Assembly (NCBI GenBank): GCA_013287135.1
Contig: JABDEK010000041.1
Coordinates: 1 to 35,181 of the forward strand
Origin: Acidobacteriota bacterium
GTDB taxonomy: Bacteria; Acidobacteriota; Terriglobia; Acidiferrales; UBA7541
DNA: 35,181 nt
Direction of reading: 5' to 3'
Part shown: piece after piece, positions 1-8,357 of the stretch
Layout of the letters: each line of letters starts with the position of its first letter
Position numbering within the stretch: the first letter of the stretch is position 1
The notes under the pieces: generated by a model
Told to the model about the DNA's origin: nothing
Database searches by the model: none
What the model saw: only the letters and a program-made list of their open reading frames with translations
Made by a program: the position numbers and the translations under genes

Positions 1-1
1 G

Positions 2-139
2 GGACTCGGTGGTGACGAAGGAAGCATTGAGCTATGTGTAGAAGATTCCTTCGGCAAGGAATATTGCGTTCAAAAGTCGGCTCCTTTCGGCTGCAAGGGT
101 GTGATGGTAGATCACTTGGATGAATGGCGCCACCTCTAA
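2..139 (+). CDS. C-terminal fragment of a gene entering from the left edge
   Basis: An open frame without stops runs from the window edge to a TAA at 137-139 and gives 45 residues, including the stretches IELCVEDSFGKEYC and MVDHLDEWRHL. The composition looks protein-like (charged and aromatic residues spread evenly, two Cys), but the fragment is too short to assign to a family. The next gene on this strand begins about 200 bp downstream and nothing convincing lies between. The fragment could also be a chance open frame. Confidence 0.3.
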   Translation, partial: GLGGDEGSIELCVEDSFGKEYCVQKSAPFGCKGVMVDHLDEWRHL

Positions 140-346
140 TCATAACGCGTGCCTTTTGTGAGAGAGAAAGTCGCTATCGCTTGCGCTGGGACGAAGACCA
201 AACCACCAAACATCGGAGGCCTCCTACCGGACTCGTCTGGTAATCGGATCGATGAATTCTCCATACTCCCCAGTTGTCCGGTTCTGGGAAATGGCGCGTT
301 TCGACTCAAATTGAAGTTAGCTCAGTCGGTGTAGAATCGCAGCATA

Positions 347-1201
347 ATGGCTGATCTTCGGATTGGGACCTCATCGTTCACAGCCACAGGATGGAAGGGG
401 TCGTTCTATCCGAAAGGCCTGCGACCCGCCGATTATCTCAGTTACTACGCCCAGCATTTTGACACGGTAGAGATTGACTCAACTTTCTATGCAACTCCGA
501 ATGTGAGCGTGGTGCGCTCCTGGAATGCCAAAACCCCGGAAGGATTTCTTTTTGCGGCCAAGGTACCACAGGAGATTACACACAGGAGGGTCCTCAAAGA
601 TTGTGATGAGGAATTCAAAGTCTTTCTAACGACAATGGAGGCTCTAGGCGAAAAGCTGGGGCCCTTGTTGTTTCAATTCGGCAAGTTCGACAAATACGAG
701 TTCAAGTCACTGGACGATTTTCTAGCCAGACTAGTTCCGTTTCTGAAAAGGCTTCCGAAGGAGCACAGGTTTGCCGTCGAGATTCGCAACAAGGACTGGC
801 TGGTTCCTAAACTCGCAGATGTGTTGCGGGAGCACGGCGTCGCTCTCACGCTGATTGATCAAGGCTGGATGCCACGGCCCTGGGAGATGAAGGACAAATT
901 CGATCTAATTACCGCTGACTTCACTTACGTTCGGTGGTTGGGGGACCGGAAAGGAATTGAGGAAAAAACGACAACTTGGGACAAGGTGATTGTTGATCGC
1001 CAAGGTGATCTCTCCGAGTGGGTCAGTCTTCTCAAAAAGATCCAAGGGCGGCGCATCATGATTCTGGCATTTGCCAACAACCACTACGCGGGGTTCGGTC
1101 CTGGGACCGTTGATCTCTTCCGCAGACTCTGGGGCATAGAAGCAGCGGGGGTGGTTCATCCTACGGAGCGAACAGGACAGCAACCTTCGCTCTTCGACTA
1201 G
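347..1201 (+). CDS. DUF72 (YecE-like) family protein
   Basis: The 284-aa product fits the DUF72/YecE family, a TIM-barrel-like fold of unsettled biochemical role. Family hallmarks are visible: the N-terminal strand LRIGTSSFTATGWKGSFYP (residues 4-22), the segment FDTVEIDSTFYATP (about 38-51), LGPLLFQFG (about 103-111), the FAVEIRNKDW motif (about 142-151), FTYVRWLGDR in the last third and FANNHYAGFGPGTV near the end. Length is normal for the family. The ATG at 347 is followed directly by the conserved first strand, so the start is probably right. The gene stands alone, convergent with the large minus-strand gene that ends at 1277. The family is sometimes linked to nucleic-acid or Fe-S chemistry, but nothing in this sequence shows a function. 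Confidence 0.9.
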   Translation: MADLRIGTSSFTATGWKGSFYPKGLRPADYLSYYAQHFDTVEIDSTFYATPNVSVVRSWNAKTPEGFLFAAKVPQEITHRRVLKDCDEEFKVFLTTMEALGEKLGPLLFQFGKFDKYEFKSLDDFLARLVPFLKRLPKEHRFAVEIRNKDWLVPKLADVLREHGVALTLIDQGWMPRPWEMKDKFDLITADFTYVRWLGDRKGIEEKTTTWDKVIVDRQGDLSEWVSLLKKIQGRRIMILAFANNHYAGFGPGTVDLFRRLWGIEAAGVVHPTERTGQQPSLFD

Positions 1202-1276
1202 AAATTGTCTCGTTACCGCGTTGATCAGAAATTGAATGGGGACAAAGGTTGTGGCAGGGTTGTTGAAGAAACCGGC

Positions 1277-4200
1277 CTATCGTAGGGTTCGCCGCAGTAA
1301 GTCGAGAAGAAGTTCCTTTTTCTGAGGGGTGAGCTTCTCGCGCTGCACCGTCAGATAAAAAACATCAATGGCTTTCTGGTTTTCGGTATCAATTAGCGCG
1401 ACCTCGACATTGCAGTCTATCCGTGTCAGTGCCGAGCTGATCTCGTAGAGCAGGCCGGGACGGTCTTGTGTGATGATCTGCATCAAAGTGGAGTGCGCCG
1501 ATGCTGAATCGTCAAAGTCGATCCGCGTCTGAACGTGAGATCCTAGCGCGTGGTCTGAGCTCTTTTGGCGCTTCAAATAGGGCTCCAAAGGGGACTTCCC
1601 ATTCACCACATCCACCAGACTTCTGCGGAACCTCTCGATTTCTCTCGGATTCTGTTCTAGAGTGTGGTGTAGATCTGTGAAATGGAATGTACTAAGAACC
1701 ACGCCTGAGGAGTTCGCGAACGCATCCGCTTTGATAATGTTGAGACCCCATCCTGCAAGGACGCCCGCAACCGTAGCGAAAAGGGCCGGGCGGTCTACGG
1801 TGAGCAACGTCAGAGAGAAAGCACGGCCCGTGACGGTGAGTTCCGTTTGCACCGGTTCTGCGCTGAACTTCTGATACATGTAGAAGTGTGCCGCGATTTC
1901 TGCAGCTGAATGCATTCCAAGATACCGGCGCGGAAAACCCTCAAGGAAGTGGCCAATCTCTGCTTTGTTAACACCGCTGGCCAAGTCCCTCAGATGATGG
2001 AGCAAGACCGCTTCATCGTTTGCCTGGAGTCTGTCGTTATCCAGAGATCTACTGAAGTGATTTAGCGTGGCATAGAAGAGTTGGCTGAGCATCTCAGCCT
2101 TCCAGGGTGTCAAGGCTTCGGGATTCACCGCCCGGATGTCCGCGTAAGTCATCAGGCACAATCTCTGCAGACGTTCCGGCGTACCGACGGTGCTCGCGAA
2201 AGCAGAAACGGTGCTTGGGTCGAAGATGTCCCTACGCTGCAGAATGAAAGACATCTCGAGGTGGTGTTCAATGAGGAATTGTACTTCCGCCTTTTCTTCA
2301 GGGAGAAGTTGCAAGCGCTCCGCCGCACTTTCCAATGCGGCAAGACTACCAGAGATGTGATCCTCCACCGGCATACCCTTACCTACGTCATGTAGCAGCA
2401 GCGATAAGATCAGTAGATGCCGGCGCCCGACGGCTTTCCAGACCGATGCGAAATGCGCTCCCCGCTCGTCTGGCGGCTCCGCTAACTCCTGCAGGTGCTC
2501 GATGGTCCGCAGTGAATGTTCATCGACAGTGTAGCGATGATAGAAATCACGCACCACCAGCGAGTCTATGATTGCGAATTCCGGCAGGATCTCCGTAAGC
2601 AGGCTCAGCCGTTGCATCGACCGCAAGGCCACTCCCGGATAATCGGAGCTCAGAATGTCGCGTAGCGTGGCCCATGAAATCGGCTTATTCTTCGAGGGGA
2701 GTGGATGGGTCAGAATATATCCAATGCAGCGCTCCGCCTCGCGGCTGAGGGGTGTCCCCGTACGAGCCTCTTCCGCAAAGAGGGAGTAGGTGACCGCGCT
2801 ATCGGATAACGCTGATTGGTCTATCACCTCCAGCAAACCTTCGCGCACGGTGAAAACCCTTCCTTTGTCGGAGCCAACTTTGGGCGCTCGCGTCGCAGTG
2901 AGTAGCCGTTGTCGTAATGTCAGCGCGATAGGGGCTTTCTGTTCTAGGAAGGGCAACAATTGACGATTCAACTTTTGTGCATGTCGGAAATACAGCCGCA
3001 TCCATTCCGTAGTGGTTCTGGCTACTCCGTCTCCCACCCCTACGCCGCGTTTCGCTGCGGCGTCCTGCAGTTCGTATGTGAGCGTGTCATCGTTCCGTTC
3101 GTTGCGGTAGTGAAGGAAGCAGCGAATTGCACTTAGGAAATCTACCGCAGAGGCAGCCTGCTCTTCCTTGGGTTCGGTGTGTTCGGGGAGTCCCTTGCTG
3201 TCGTGAGCGATTCGGCGCAGCCAGCTCGTTGCCACGTAATCTCGCATGCCGCCCGGTGTTTCTTTTACGTTTGGCTCAAGGTGAAAAACCGTATTCCCGT
3301 AGCGTGCGTAGCGCTGACGCGTGACCCTCACTAGTTGAGCCGTAAGAACGAGTCTCGCTCGTCTTTCAGCTCTAGCAAAGACCTGAGAACCTGAACTCGC
3401 GTACATCTCATGGTCGCCCCCGAGGAAGCGTCGGTCGAGGAGATCGAGATGAAACTCTAAATTATCGTCGTCGATTCGCTGACACTCCTCAATGGTTCGC
3501 CCTACAGTGCTGACGCGGAACCCGAGTTCCCACAGATGTCTGGACAGTTCCGCGATTCCGGGGCGCGCACCAGCCTCCGCATGTTCATTCTCAAAGAGAA
3601 ACAGCAAAGCCAGGTCGGAGTACGGGAAAAGCTGACGTCTACCGTAAGCACCAATGGCGAGAAGGGCAAAGCCCTTCTTCAACGTAGGAGCTCGGACAAG
3701 CAAGTCGCTGAGAATCCGCTGCACCCATATGTCGGCCAGTTCGCTGAGTGACGCGACAGTTTCGCGGGCGAGCCCATGTAGTTCGAAGGCTTCACGGATT
3801 TCTAGGCGCCGTGCACCCAATTCGGAGGCTAGGGCAGGCAACGCATAGGCGACCTTCGTCACGAAAGTTTGCGGTTCAGTCAGGGATCCATGTCTTTGGG
3901 GAGGCGTTTCCACGCCTGAAGCAGCTCCACTTGTGGTGAATTCATAATTCCCCACACGACCTGGCTTGAGATGAGTGTCGACATCACGGTGGCGAACTCT
4001 TCCTACTTCAGACGAAGGCCAGGTTTCTGATTCACCTGCATTGGGTTGGTCATTCAATTCACCGGAGCGCGAAGGATCTCCATCTTTGGTGGTGTCAGGT
4101 TTTCTGCGGATGACATGGCCGTCCGAAGTGATGGCTGATTTGCTGGCGTGAAGCCTCTTCAGTACGAGGCTCTCCAATCTGCCCGATGCCCAAGTGCTAG

Positions 4201-4390
4201 TGACCGTGCCAACTATGGCAATAGCCAGCAGCGCAGCCCGGGAAGCCAACCCGAGATGCAGCGACAACACGGCCAAGGTATAGATGCCAAGGCCGGCAGA
4301 GAAAATGACGCACCGAATCGCAACTGGCAAAGCCTCCCGTTCCCAGAAATTGAGAGGCGTCCGCTGGCTCAGTTGTTGTGAATTGTTCAC
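1277..4390 (-). CDS. glnD: GlnD-like PII uridylyltransferase / uridylyl-removing enzyme with membrane-anchor extension
   Basis: GlnD enzymes uridylylate and de-uridylylate the PII nitrogen-signalling protein. Numbered from the GTG at 4390 (1037 aa), the order is two hydrophobic helices (about 22-46 and 50-68), a low-complexity charged linker to about 170, a nucleotidyltransferase domain with GAYGRRQLFPYSD (about 247-259), an HD domain with LLLHDVGKG and a second HH pair, and two C-terminal ACT domains (RPALFATVAGVLAGWGLNI; RPGLLYEISSALTRID). Two things are odd. The family motif SDxD reads SDLA, so the second catalytic Asp is Ala and transferase activity is doubtful, while the HD metal-binding residues look intact. 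The N-terminal membrane anchor is not typical of GlnD. The frame also opens at a TTG at 4498, but that would overlap the small gene at 4431-4661; no clear Shine-Dalgarno marks either start. Confidence 0.88.
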   Translation of the reverse strand: MNNSQQLSQRTPLNFWEREALPVAIRCVIFSAGLGIYTLAVLSLHLGLASRAALLAIAIVGTVTSTWASGRLESLVLKRLHASKSAITSDGHVIRRKPDTTKDGDPSRSGELNDQPNAGESETWPSSEVGRVRHRDVDTHLKPGRVGNYEFTTSGAASGVETPPQRHGSLTEPQTFVTKVAYALPALASELGARRLEIREAFELHGLARETVASLSELADIWVQRILSDLLVRAPTLKKGFALLAIGAYGRRQLFPYSDLALLFLFENEHAEAGARPGIAELSRHLWELGFRVSTVGRTIEECQRIDDDNLEFHLDLLDRRFLGGDHEMYASSGSQVFARAERRARLVLTAQLVRVTRQRYARYGNTVFHLEPNVKETPGGMRDYVATSWLRRIAHDSKGLPEHTEPKEEQAASAVDFLSAIRCFLHYRNERNDDTLTYELQDAAAKRGVGVGDGVARTTTEWMRLYFRHAQKLNRQLLPFLEQKAPIALTLRQRLLTATRAPKVGSDKGRVFTVREGLLEVIDQSALSDSAVTYSLFAEEARTGTPLSREAERCIGYILTHPLPSKNKPISWATLRDILSSDYPGVALRSMQRLSLLTEILPEFAIIDSLVVRDFYHRYTVDEHSLRTIEHLQELAEPPDERGAHFASVWKAVGRRHLLILSLLLHDVGKGMPVEDHISGSLAALESAAERLQLLPEEKAEVQFLIEHHLEMSFILQRRDIFDPSTVSAFASTVGTPERLQRLCLMTYADIRAVNPEALTPWKAEMLSQLFYATLNHFSRSLDNDRLQANDEAVLLHHLRDLASGVNKAEIGHFLEGFPRRYLGMHSAAEIAAHFYMYQKFSAEPVQTELTVTGRAFSLTLLTVDRPALFATVAGVLAGWGLNIIKADAFANSSGVVLSTFHFTDLHHTLEQNPREIERFRRSLVDVVNGKSPLEPYLKRQKSSDHALGSHVQTRIDFDDSASAHSTLMQIITQDRPGLLYEISSALTRIDCNVEVALIDTENQKAIDVFYLTVQREKLTPQKKELLLDLLRRTLR

Positions 4391-4430
4391 AAGTGCAGGG
4401 TAACCGACCCTAACGAAGTGGCGCAAGTTT

Positions 4431-4661
4431 TCATGACCCGAATTTAAGGTATTTTCGAAGATCTCTGACGGCAAGTGATATGAATGCCAGAATTGCAAAC
4501 AAATCCGACAAGACCTTTATGACCTCGACGGACCAATCTTCTTTCCCATCACCGAACAGCCACTTTGACTCCACGGCTAAGCCCCGACCGCACAACAATA
4601 TAACGCTGGCGACTATAAAGCCCTTCGCGATTATCCATAGTATGTACAGGAAGTCCTGCAT
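4431..4661 (-). CDS. Small two-helix membrane protein, unknown function
   Basis: The 76-aa product has two hydrophobic segments (about residues 4-25, FLYILWIIAKGFIVASVILL, and 48-64, LSDLFAILAFISLAVRD) separated by a polar charged loop, and a basic C-terminus. The ATG at 4661 is chosen over an upstream GTG at 4694 because a GGGAGG purine run sits just before it. The stop lies about 40 bp ahead of the preferred GTG start of the GlnD-like gene on the same strand, so the two may be co-transcribed; since that GlnD also carries a membrane anchor, a shared membrane location is an inference. No family was recognised. Confidence 0.5.
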   Translation of the reverse strand: MQDFLYILWIIAKGFIVASVILLCGRGLAVESKWLFGDGKEDWSVEVIKVLSDLFAILAFISLAVRDLRKYLKFGS

Positions 4662-4926
4662 TTCCTCCCGCCATTGGGTGGGACCTCCACGCACGAATGC
4701 CCCCTATCGATTTACGGAATTGCTGAATAGGCAGCGAAAGCAGGGCCAGTGTAATCATGCTTTATCTGTCAGAGCAAGCAATTTGGGTTCCCCGGTCAAG
4801 AGAGCTCTAACGCATGGAGCTATGCAGCGAGGATGTACTCAATGCCCTGCGGCGCGGCTCGCATTGGAGAGTGATTGCTCGTCATGCATAATACGGTGAG
4901 GAGATTAAAGCTAAACCCTCTGAAGT

Positions 4927-5391
4927 TTGCCGAAGAAAAAAGATCCCGCCGCCGTCAAGCTTGGACGGAAGGGTGGGAAGGAGATCGCCAAGCGAGGCTC
5001 GGAATACTTTAGCCAGCTGCAAGCTAAACCGCACCCAGCGGTCGCCCACTCTTTATTTTCTTCCCATGCTACTACCGAGGACCGGGGGCTTCTCTGTCAC
5101 GCCTTCGCTGATATAATCCCCGGTGTGTGGCTCCTCTGCCCCAACTGTCGTAGTCGCTTCCAAGATGCCCCTGGCGATTTGAAGCAGTATTCCTGCTCGG
5201 TCTGTGGCAATCAGAATCTCATCCGTGTTCGAAGCGAACAGGAACGGTCTAGGGACGCCCTCGCTGGCATGGCGGCTGGAGCAGCAGTTGGAGCGGCAAT
5301 TGGCGAACTACCAGGGGCTTTGATCGGCGGCATCATAGGACTTGTGCTTGGGGCCCTACGCACACCCACAATAGAGCAAAGCAAACGGTGA
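4927..5391 (+). CDS. Zinc-ribbon protein with C-terminal glycine-zipper membrane segment
   Basis: The 154-aa product (TTG start) has a very basic N-terminus beginning MPKKKDPAAVKLGRKGGK, a zinc ribbon with Cys71, Cys74, Cys90 and Cys93 (CPNC and CSVC), and a long Gly/Ala-rich hydrophobic stretch at about 113-144 with small-residue spacing typical of glycine zippers. It probably binds one zinc ion in the cytoplasm and is anchored by its C-terminus. Its stop overlaps the start of the next gene by four bases (GTGA), which indicates translational coupling. The biochemical role is unknown. The start codon is uncertain because no good ribosome-binding site is visible. Confidence 0.7.
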   Translation: MPKKKDPAAVKLGRKGGKEIAKRGSEYFSQLQAKPHPAVAHSLFSSHATTEDRGLLCHAFADIIPGVWLLCPNCRSRFQDAPGDLKQYSCSVCGNQNLIRVRSEQERSRDALAGMAAGAAVGAAIGELPGALIGGIIGLVLGALRTPTIEQSKR

Positions 5392-5729
5392 GCCACGCTT
5401 ACATCATTCTTGTCGTGTCAGCTCTCGGAATGGCCGCTTATGTGGCCTGTGCGATTAAGGCCCACAGGATACTGAAGGCGGACGATCTTCTTACATTTTC
5501 GCTGTGGTGCGGCGCCGCGGTTGCTGGATTTTTTGCGTTCATCGGTGCCTTTAAGCTCAGTAAGCAGGCAGACCAAGAAACGAATGCCATTTACCTTGGA
5601 ATATTCGGGCTGTGTTTGGTCTGGCTGGCGGTTCAGAAAACAATTGAGATGGTGAGAGAACTGTTTCCGCCTCCTCCCCCGCCGACTCCTCCCCATCCGA
5701 TACAGTGCAATGAACCAAAGCAATCGTAG
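5388..5729 (+). CDS. Small three-helix membrane protein with proline-rich tail
   Basis: The 113-aa product starts at a GTG that overlaps the stop of the zinc-ribbon gene (GTGA). Three hydrophobic segments are predicted by eye at about residues 4-24, 35-55 and 67-85, followed by a cytoplasmic-looking tail with a run of six prolines (FPPPPPPTPPHP, about 93-104). The coupling to the upstream glycine-zipper protein suggests the two form a small membrane complex; this is inference. No known family was recognised. Confidence 0.6.
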   Translation: MSHAYIILVVSALGMAAYVACAIKAHRILKADDLLTFSLWCGAAVAGFFAFIGAFKLSKQADQETNAIYLGIFGLCLVWLAVQKTIEMVRELFPPPPPPTPPHPIQCNEPKQS

Positions 5730-5787
5730 GAAGCTCCGACACCCATTGCCTAATAAGGGCGGGCGATTGAAGGAGCAAAGACCCAGT

Positions 5788-6330
5788 ATGGACAAACTGA
5801 CGCTGCGGGAGTTCTATACAAGCTCTGCGCTGGAGTACCACATCACGGCGAGATTCTCTGCGTTCTCGGGCCTGTCCAATGTTTGCGGAATTCTTTTCCA
5901 CCATGCGATGGAAATGTACTTGAAAGGCTATCTCTGCTTGAAACTGGATGTAAAACAACTCACGAACTTCGGACACAATCTGAGCAAATCTTGGAAGGCA
6001 TTTAAGAGAGACTTCGCGGGGAGTGGATTAGAACGCTTTGACGAGACTATCCGTGCGCTGGATCAGCACGAATCTCTAAGGTATCCCGAGCGGGTAGCCC
6101 CTGCGGGGGCAATGACAGTCATCATCAATATCAGCAAACCCAAAGGCTCTCAAATCTCGAACTCCAAACTTAACAAAGGAAGACAATTCAATCTGGTAGT
6201 CGATGATCTTGATGATCTAGCAAAACTCATTCTGGAGAAATCGAAAATAAATCCCGCCGCGTTCGCCCAAAGATTCAACAAGGACGCACAAGAATTCCTC
6301 AAACGGGACAACAAGTCGGTCATTTGGTAA
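5788..6330 (+). CDS. HEPN-like domain protein
   Basis: The 180-aa product from the ATG at 5788 begins with a helical segment, LFHHAMEMYLKGYLC (about 37-51), followed by LTNFGHNLSKSW (about 58-69). This pairing of an E/K-rich 'LKGYL' helix with an FGHNL turn is typical of HEPN domains found in toxin-antitoxin, abortive-infection and nucleotide-handling proteins. The classical R-x4-6-H RNase motif is not evident, so nuclease activity cannot be claimed. The longer frame opening at 5710 would overlap the preceding gene; an AAGGAG at 5770-5775, twelve bases before 5788, favours the later start, although the spacing is wide. No partner nucleotidyltransferase is next to it. Confidence 0.6.
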   Translation: MDKLTLREFYTSSALEYHITARFSAFSGLSNVCGILFHHAMEMYLKGYLCLKLDVKQLTNFGHNLSKSWKAFKRDFAGSGLERFDETIRALDQHESLRYPERVAPAGAMTVIINISKPKGSQISNSKLNKGRQFNLVVDDLDDLAKLILEKSKINPAAFAQRFNKDAQEFLKRDNKSVIW

Positions 6331-6741
6331 TTCGTGAACTCGATCTGAACGCCCGTTCTGTCTCCGGTCGCTTACTCAATTCTTATGGAATCGAGGTCGA
6401 TAATGAAGGTTCCGCCGTCCACTGGCAGTTTGTCGAAATTCAGTTCACACCAAAGTTCGATGTCACGCGCCGCATTCGACCTTGCCGACTGCGATCCTGG
6501 CACTCTGGCTGCGAAACTGCGCGTTAGCCGTCCCGCGTTCCTCTCCTTGATTCGCCAGATGCGGAAGTCAGACCCTGAAGCGTCACTCACCTGATCCGCG
6601 AACTCGGCGGAGAATTTTAGTGCGGGCCGAGAGAAAGTCATTGCTGTTTCCTGATTCTTTTTGGAGCAACTTTGGAGCAGGCCAAGGATGACCCATTTCT
6701 CGTAAGCGCAAACGAAGCAACGACTTGGATTGAATTTGCGG
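6331..6741. other. Gene-poor stretch beside a truncated tRNA
   Basis: About 400 bp without a convincing gene. Open frames exist on both strands (for example minus 6372-6641), but none shows a recognisable domain. The right end holds the paired TTTGGAGCA repeats and borders the broken tRNA, so the stretch may be the scar of an old integration. Confidence 0.4.
6660..6679 (+). repeat. Tandem TTTGGAGCA direct repeat
   Basis: TTTGGAGCA occurs at 6660-6668 and again at 6671-6679, separated by AC (11-bp period). Short helically phased repeats close to a tRNA resemble arm-type binding sites of tyrosine recombinases. No integrase gene is present in the window, so the role is inferred from position only. 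Confidence 0.4.
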
Positions 6742-6784
6742 CTGCTTAGAAAGCAGGTGCTCTATCCAACTGAGCTACCGGCGC
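6742..6784 (-). pseudogene. Truncated tRNA-Arg(UCU), 5' part only
   Basis: On the minus strand the sequence from 6784 reads GCGCCGGTAGCTCAG, then a normal D-arm and an anticodon arm with loop TTTCTAA (anticodon TCT, Arg). The match stops abruptly after GCAG, at about tRNA position 42. The last base pair of the anticodon stem is broken, no T-arm with paired stem follows, and no CCGGCGC is found to close the acceptor stem. The first 43 bases are therefore a clean 5' tRNA half joined to unrelated DNA, consistent with a recombination or deletion breakpoint at the anticodon stem. Confidence 0.75.
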
Positions 6785-6970
6785 GTTAGGCATTGATTCT
6801 AAGACATTTGTGCCTCGCGAGCATTCTGTTTTAGATGCTTTGACCCTCTTCGCAAAGGACAGACGCTCTGTTGCAACGGTCCATCACCAGCGTACGGCCT
6901 GTTTATGCGCAGCGTACCATATCAAATCGCACGCTGAAGCCCCATATTACAAGTGGTCAAGGAGACCCGT

Positions 6971-7318
6971 GTGGATCTAATGGCGCCGCCTGACAGGCGG
7001 AAGTTCCAGGTGCAGTGCGATGCAGGTAGCCAAGGGCGGTTTGACGTTGGCACGGACACGCTTTCGGTGCGTGTCGGACAACGGATGCGAGCAGGAAAAG
7101 AGCACGAAATGTGGGATTCCGTCAACATCCTATGCAAAGAGCAGCCGGATGGGTCCCTCACCGTTGAAGTGCTTGTTTCTCACCCCGACTGGGAAGAAGC
7201 AAAGACTATAGCGGCAATTCATTCGCGGCCTCAGGATAGCGGCACAGGAACGCCGAGTCTGAAGTGCGATCTCCAACCCTCAGGACCTGGGGGATTGCAC
7301 CGGGCGAGTGGCGCATAA
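6971..7318 (+). CDS. Small hypothetical protein
   Basis: The product is about 115 aa. The GTG at 6971 is preceded by AAGGAG (6959-6964) with six-base spacing, which decides the start over the upstream GTG at 6953. The centre and end look like true protein (FDVGTDTLSVRVGQRM; SLTVEVLVSHPDWEEAKTI; IHSRPQD), with alternating strands suggesting a small beta-rich fold. No enzyme motif or membrane segment is present. Its last 70 bp recur about 540 bp downstream as an isolated copy, so this gene family has been duplicated and eroded locally. Function unknown. Confidence 0.5.
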   Translation: MDLMAPPDRRKFQVQCDAGSQGRFDVGTDTLSVRVGQRMRAGKEHEMWDSVNILCKEQPDGSLTVEVLVSHPDWEEAKTIAAIHSRPQDSGTGTPSLKCDLQPSGPGGLHRASGA

Positions 7319-7321
7319 TAG
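7250..7321 (+). repeat. 72-bp direct repeat, copy 1 (inside gene end)
   Basis: Bases 7250-7321 match 7787-7858 without gaps, with 13 mismatches by manual count (59/72, about 82%). Copy 1 is the 3' end of the hypothetical gene ending at 7318. Confidence 0.8.
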
Positions 7322-7450
7322 AAACAACTCAAGAATCTAAAAATTGTCGAAGGCAAGTGCCTTGAACGAGTCCGAAATGGAACGGGCGACTCACCTACTA
7401 CTGTGGTGAGGTAAAGCGCGTACGAGTCCGCGCAGCGCGTGCGGCAGTAG

Positions 7451-7621
7451 TTAGCGGATTCCTCCGCGCCGGGGTGCCGTGTTTCTCCGCACTTGACGTT
7501 GCCCATAGCGAGTGTCCCGCGAGACTTCATAAATACCGCCATCGGCAAACTCGATGCGGATAGCCGCTATGCGCTCGCAAGGCGGATTTTTGAGCTTTCT
7601 GATTAGCTGTTTAACTGTCAT
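7451..7621 (-). CDS. Small basic hypothetical protein
   Basis: The 56-aa product from the ATG at 7621 begins MTVKQLIRKLKNPPCERIAA and continues with IRIEFADGGIYEVSRD, a pattern of one basic helix followed by a beta hairpin. An AGAGG lies about a dozen bases upstream. It sits in the accessory stretch between the repeat copies. No known domain was identified; it may be a remnant or a short DNA- or protein-binding factor. Confidence 0.4.
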   Translation of the reverse strand: MTVKQLIRKLKNPPCERIAAIRIEFADGGIYEVSRDTRYGQRQVRRNTAPRRGGIR

Positions 7622-7786
7622 CGTTTTGCATCCTCTCAATCCCGGACATACCTACAAATGCGATCGCTGCCCTATTAAGAACTGATGTTACTTCTTCAGG
7701 CGTTCGCCTGCGAATTCACGTGCCGCGTTTAGCGTTTGTATTGCAACGCGACCTCTTAGCGGGACGCGCTAGTGCGACTAACAACG

Positions 7787-7858
7787 ACGCCCAGTCTAAA
7801 GTGTGATCTCCAAGTGTCAGGACCTGGCGGATTGCAGCAGGCAAGCGGAGCAAAATAG
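7787..7858 (+). pseudogene. 72-bp direct repeat, copy 2: orphan 3' gene end
   Basis: This copy of the 7250-7321 repeat could still encode a C-terminus resembling SLKCDLQ-SGPGGL and the following stop, but the sequence before it is not recognisable as the rest of the gene. It is best read as the remnant of a second copy of the hypothetical gene ending at 7318. Confidence 0.55.
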
Positions 7859-7915
7859 ACCAGTCAAGAGCAGGACGGCGGCGCTGCTCTTGGTGAGCGT
7901 TGCGTCTCAGTAGGG

Positions 7916-8248
7916 CTACTTCTCAAGTGCTACGAGCATGTGGCGGTAGAACTTTCGCAATTGTTCCGTGTCCGCGGTTTTGAGCACATTGTGGATCTTC
8001 TGTCTGAGAACTTCTGCATTGTCATCGAGGCCTTCAGCGAAGAACAACTCACTCGGGGAGACCTGCAGAAATTCGCAGATCTTATCAATAGCGTCGCTAG
8101 GGGGCCACTCGATCCGCCCTGTCTCGACTCGAGTGATGTAGTTTGCCTCCTTGCCGATGCCATCTTCCACTTCTTTTTGACTGAGTCCCTTGGCCTCGCG
8201 CAAGACTCGAAGGCGTTCTCTCAACAATTTAGCTGTGTTGATAGTCAT
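7916..8248 (-). CDS. XRE-family transcriptional regulator
   Basis: The 110-aa product has a typical Cro/C1 helix-turn-helix at about residues 10-70: LRERLRVLREAKGLSQKEV, then the recognition helix region GKEANYITRVETGR, then IDKICEFLQVSPSELF. The C-terminal 35 residues form a helix that probably supports dimerisation. The ATG at 8248 lies directly behind an 18-bp dyad (8253-8270), which suggests autorepression. It is the first of two small XRE genes on the same strand in this accessory stretch; no phage genes accompany them. Confidence 0.85.
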   Translation of the reverse strand: MTINTAKLLRERLRVLREAKGLSQKEVEDGIGKEANYITRVETGRIEWPPSDAIDKICEFLQVSPSELFFAEGLDDNAEVLRQKIHNVLKTADTEQLRKFYRHMLVALEK

Positions 8249-8252
8249 GCTG

Positions 8253-8270
8253 TACAGACATTAGTTTGTA
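8253..8270 (-). promoter_or_regulatory. Candidate operator dyad at XRE start
   Basis: TACAGAC at 8253-8259 and GTTTGTA at 8264-8270 form inverted arms with one mismatch around a 4-bp centre. The dyad ends five bases upstream of the XRE start codon and would cover its leader, fitting autoregulation. It was found by eye and has not been tested. Confidence 0.4.
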
Positions 8271-8357
8271 AGAGCGCCTAAACATAGTGCTTGGGACGTA
8301 TCTTCGTATTGACAAATAAGACGGTTGCGGTATGCTGGCACCGCTGATGGTTATCGC

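Noticed and set aside
149..334. 61-aa frame before the DUF72 gene
   Set aside because: No ribosome-binding site and no protein-like pattern.
4480..4899. 139-aa plus-strand frame
   Set aside because: Antisense to the small two-helix membrane gene and without protein-like composition.
6372..6641. 89-aa minus-strand frame beside the truncated tRNA
   Set aside because: No recognisable domain and weak start context; the segment IELWCELNFDKLPVDGGTF looks protein-like but cannot be supported further.
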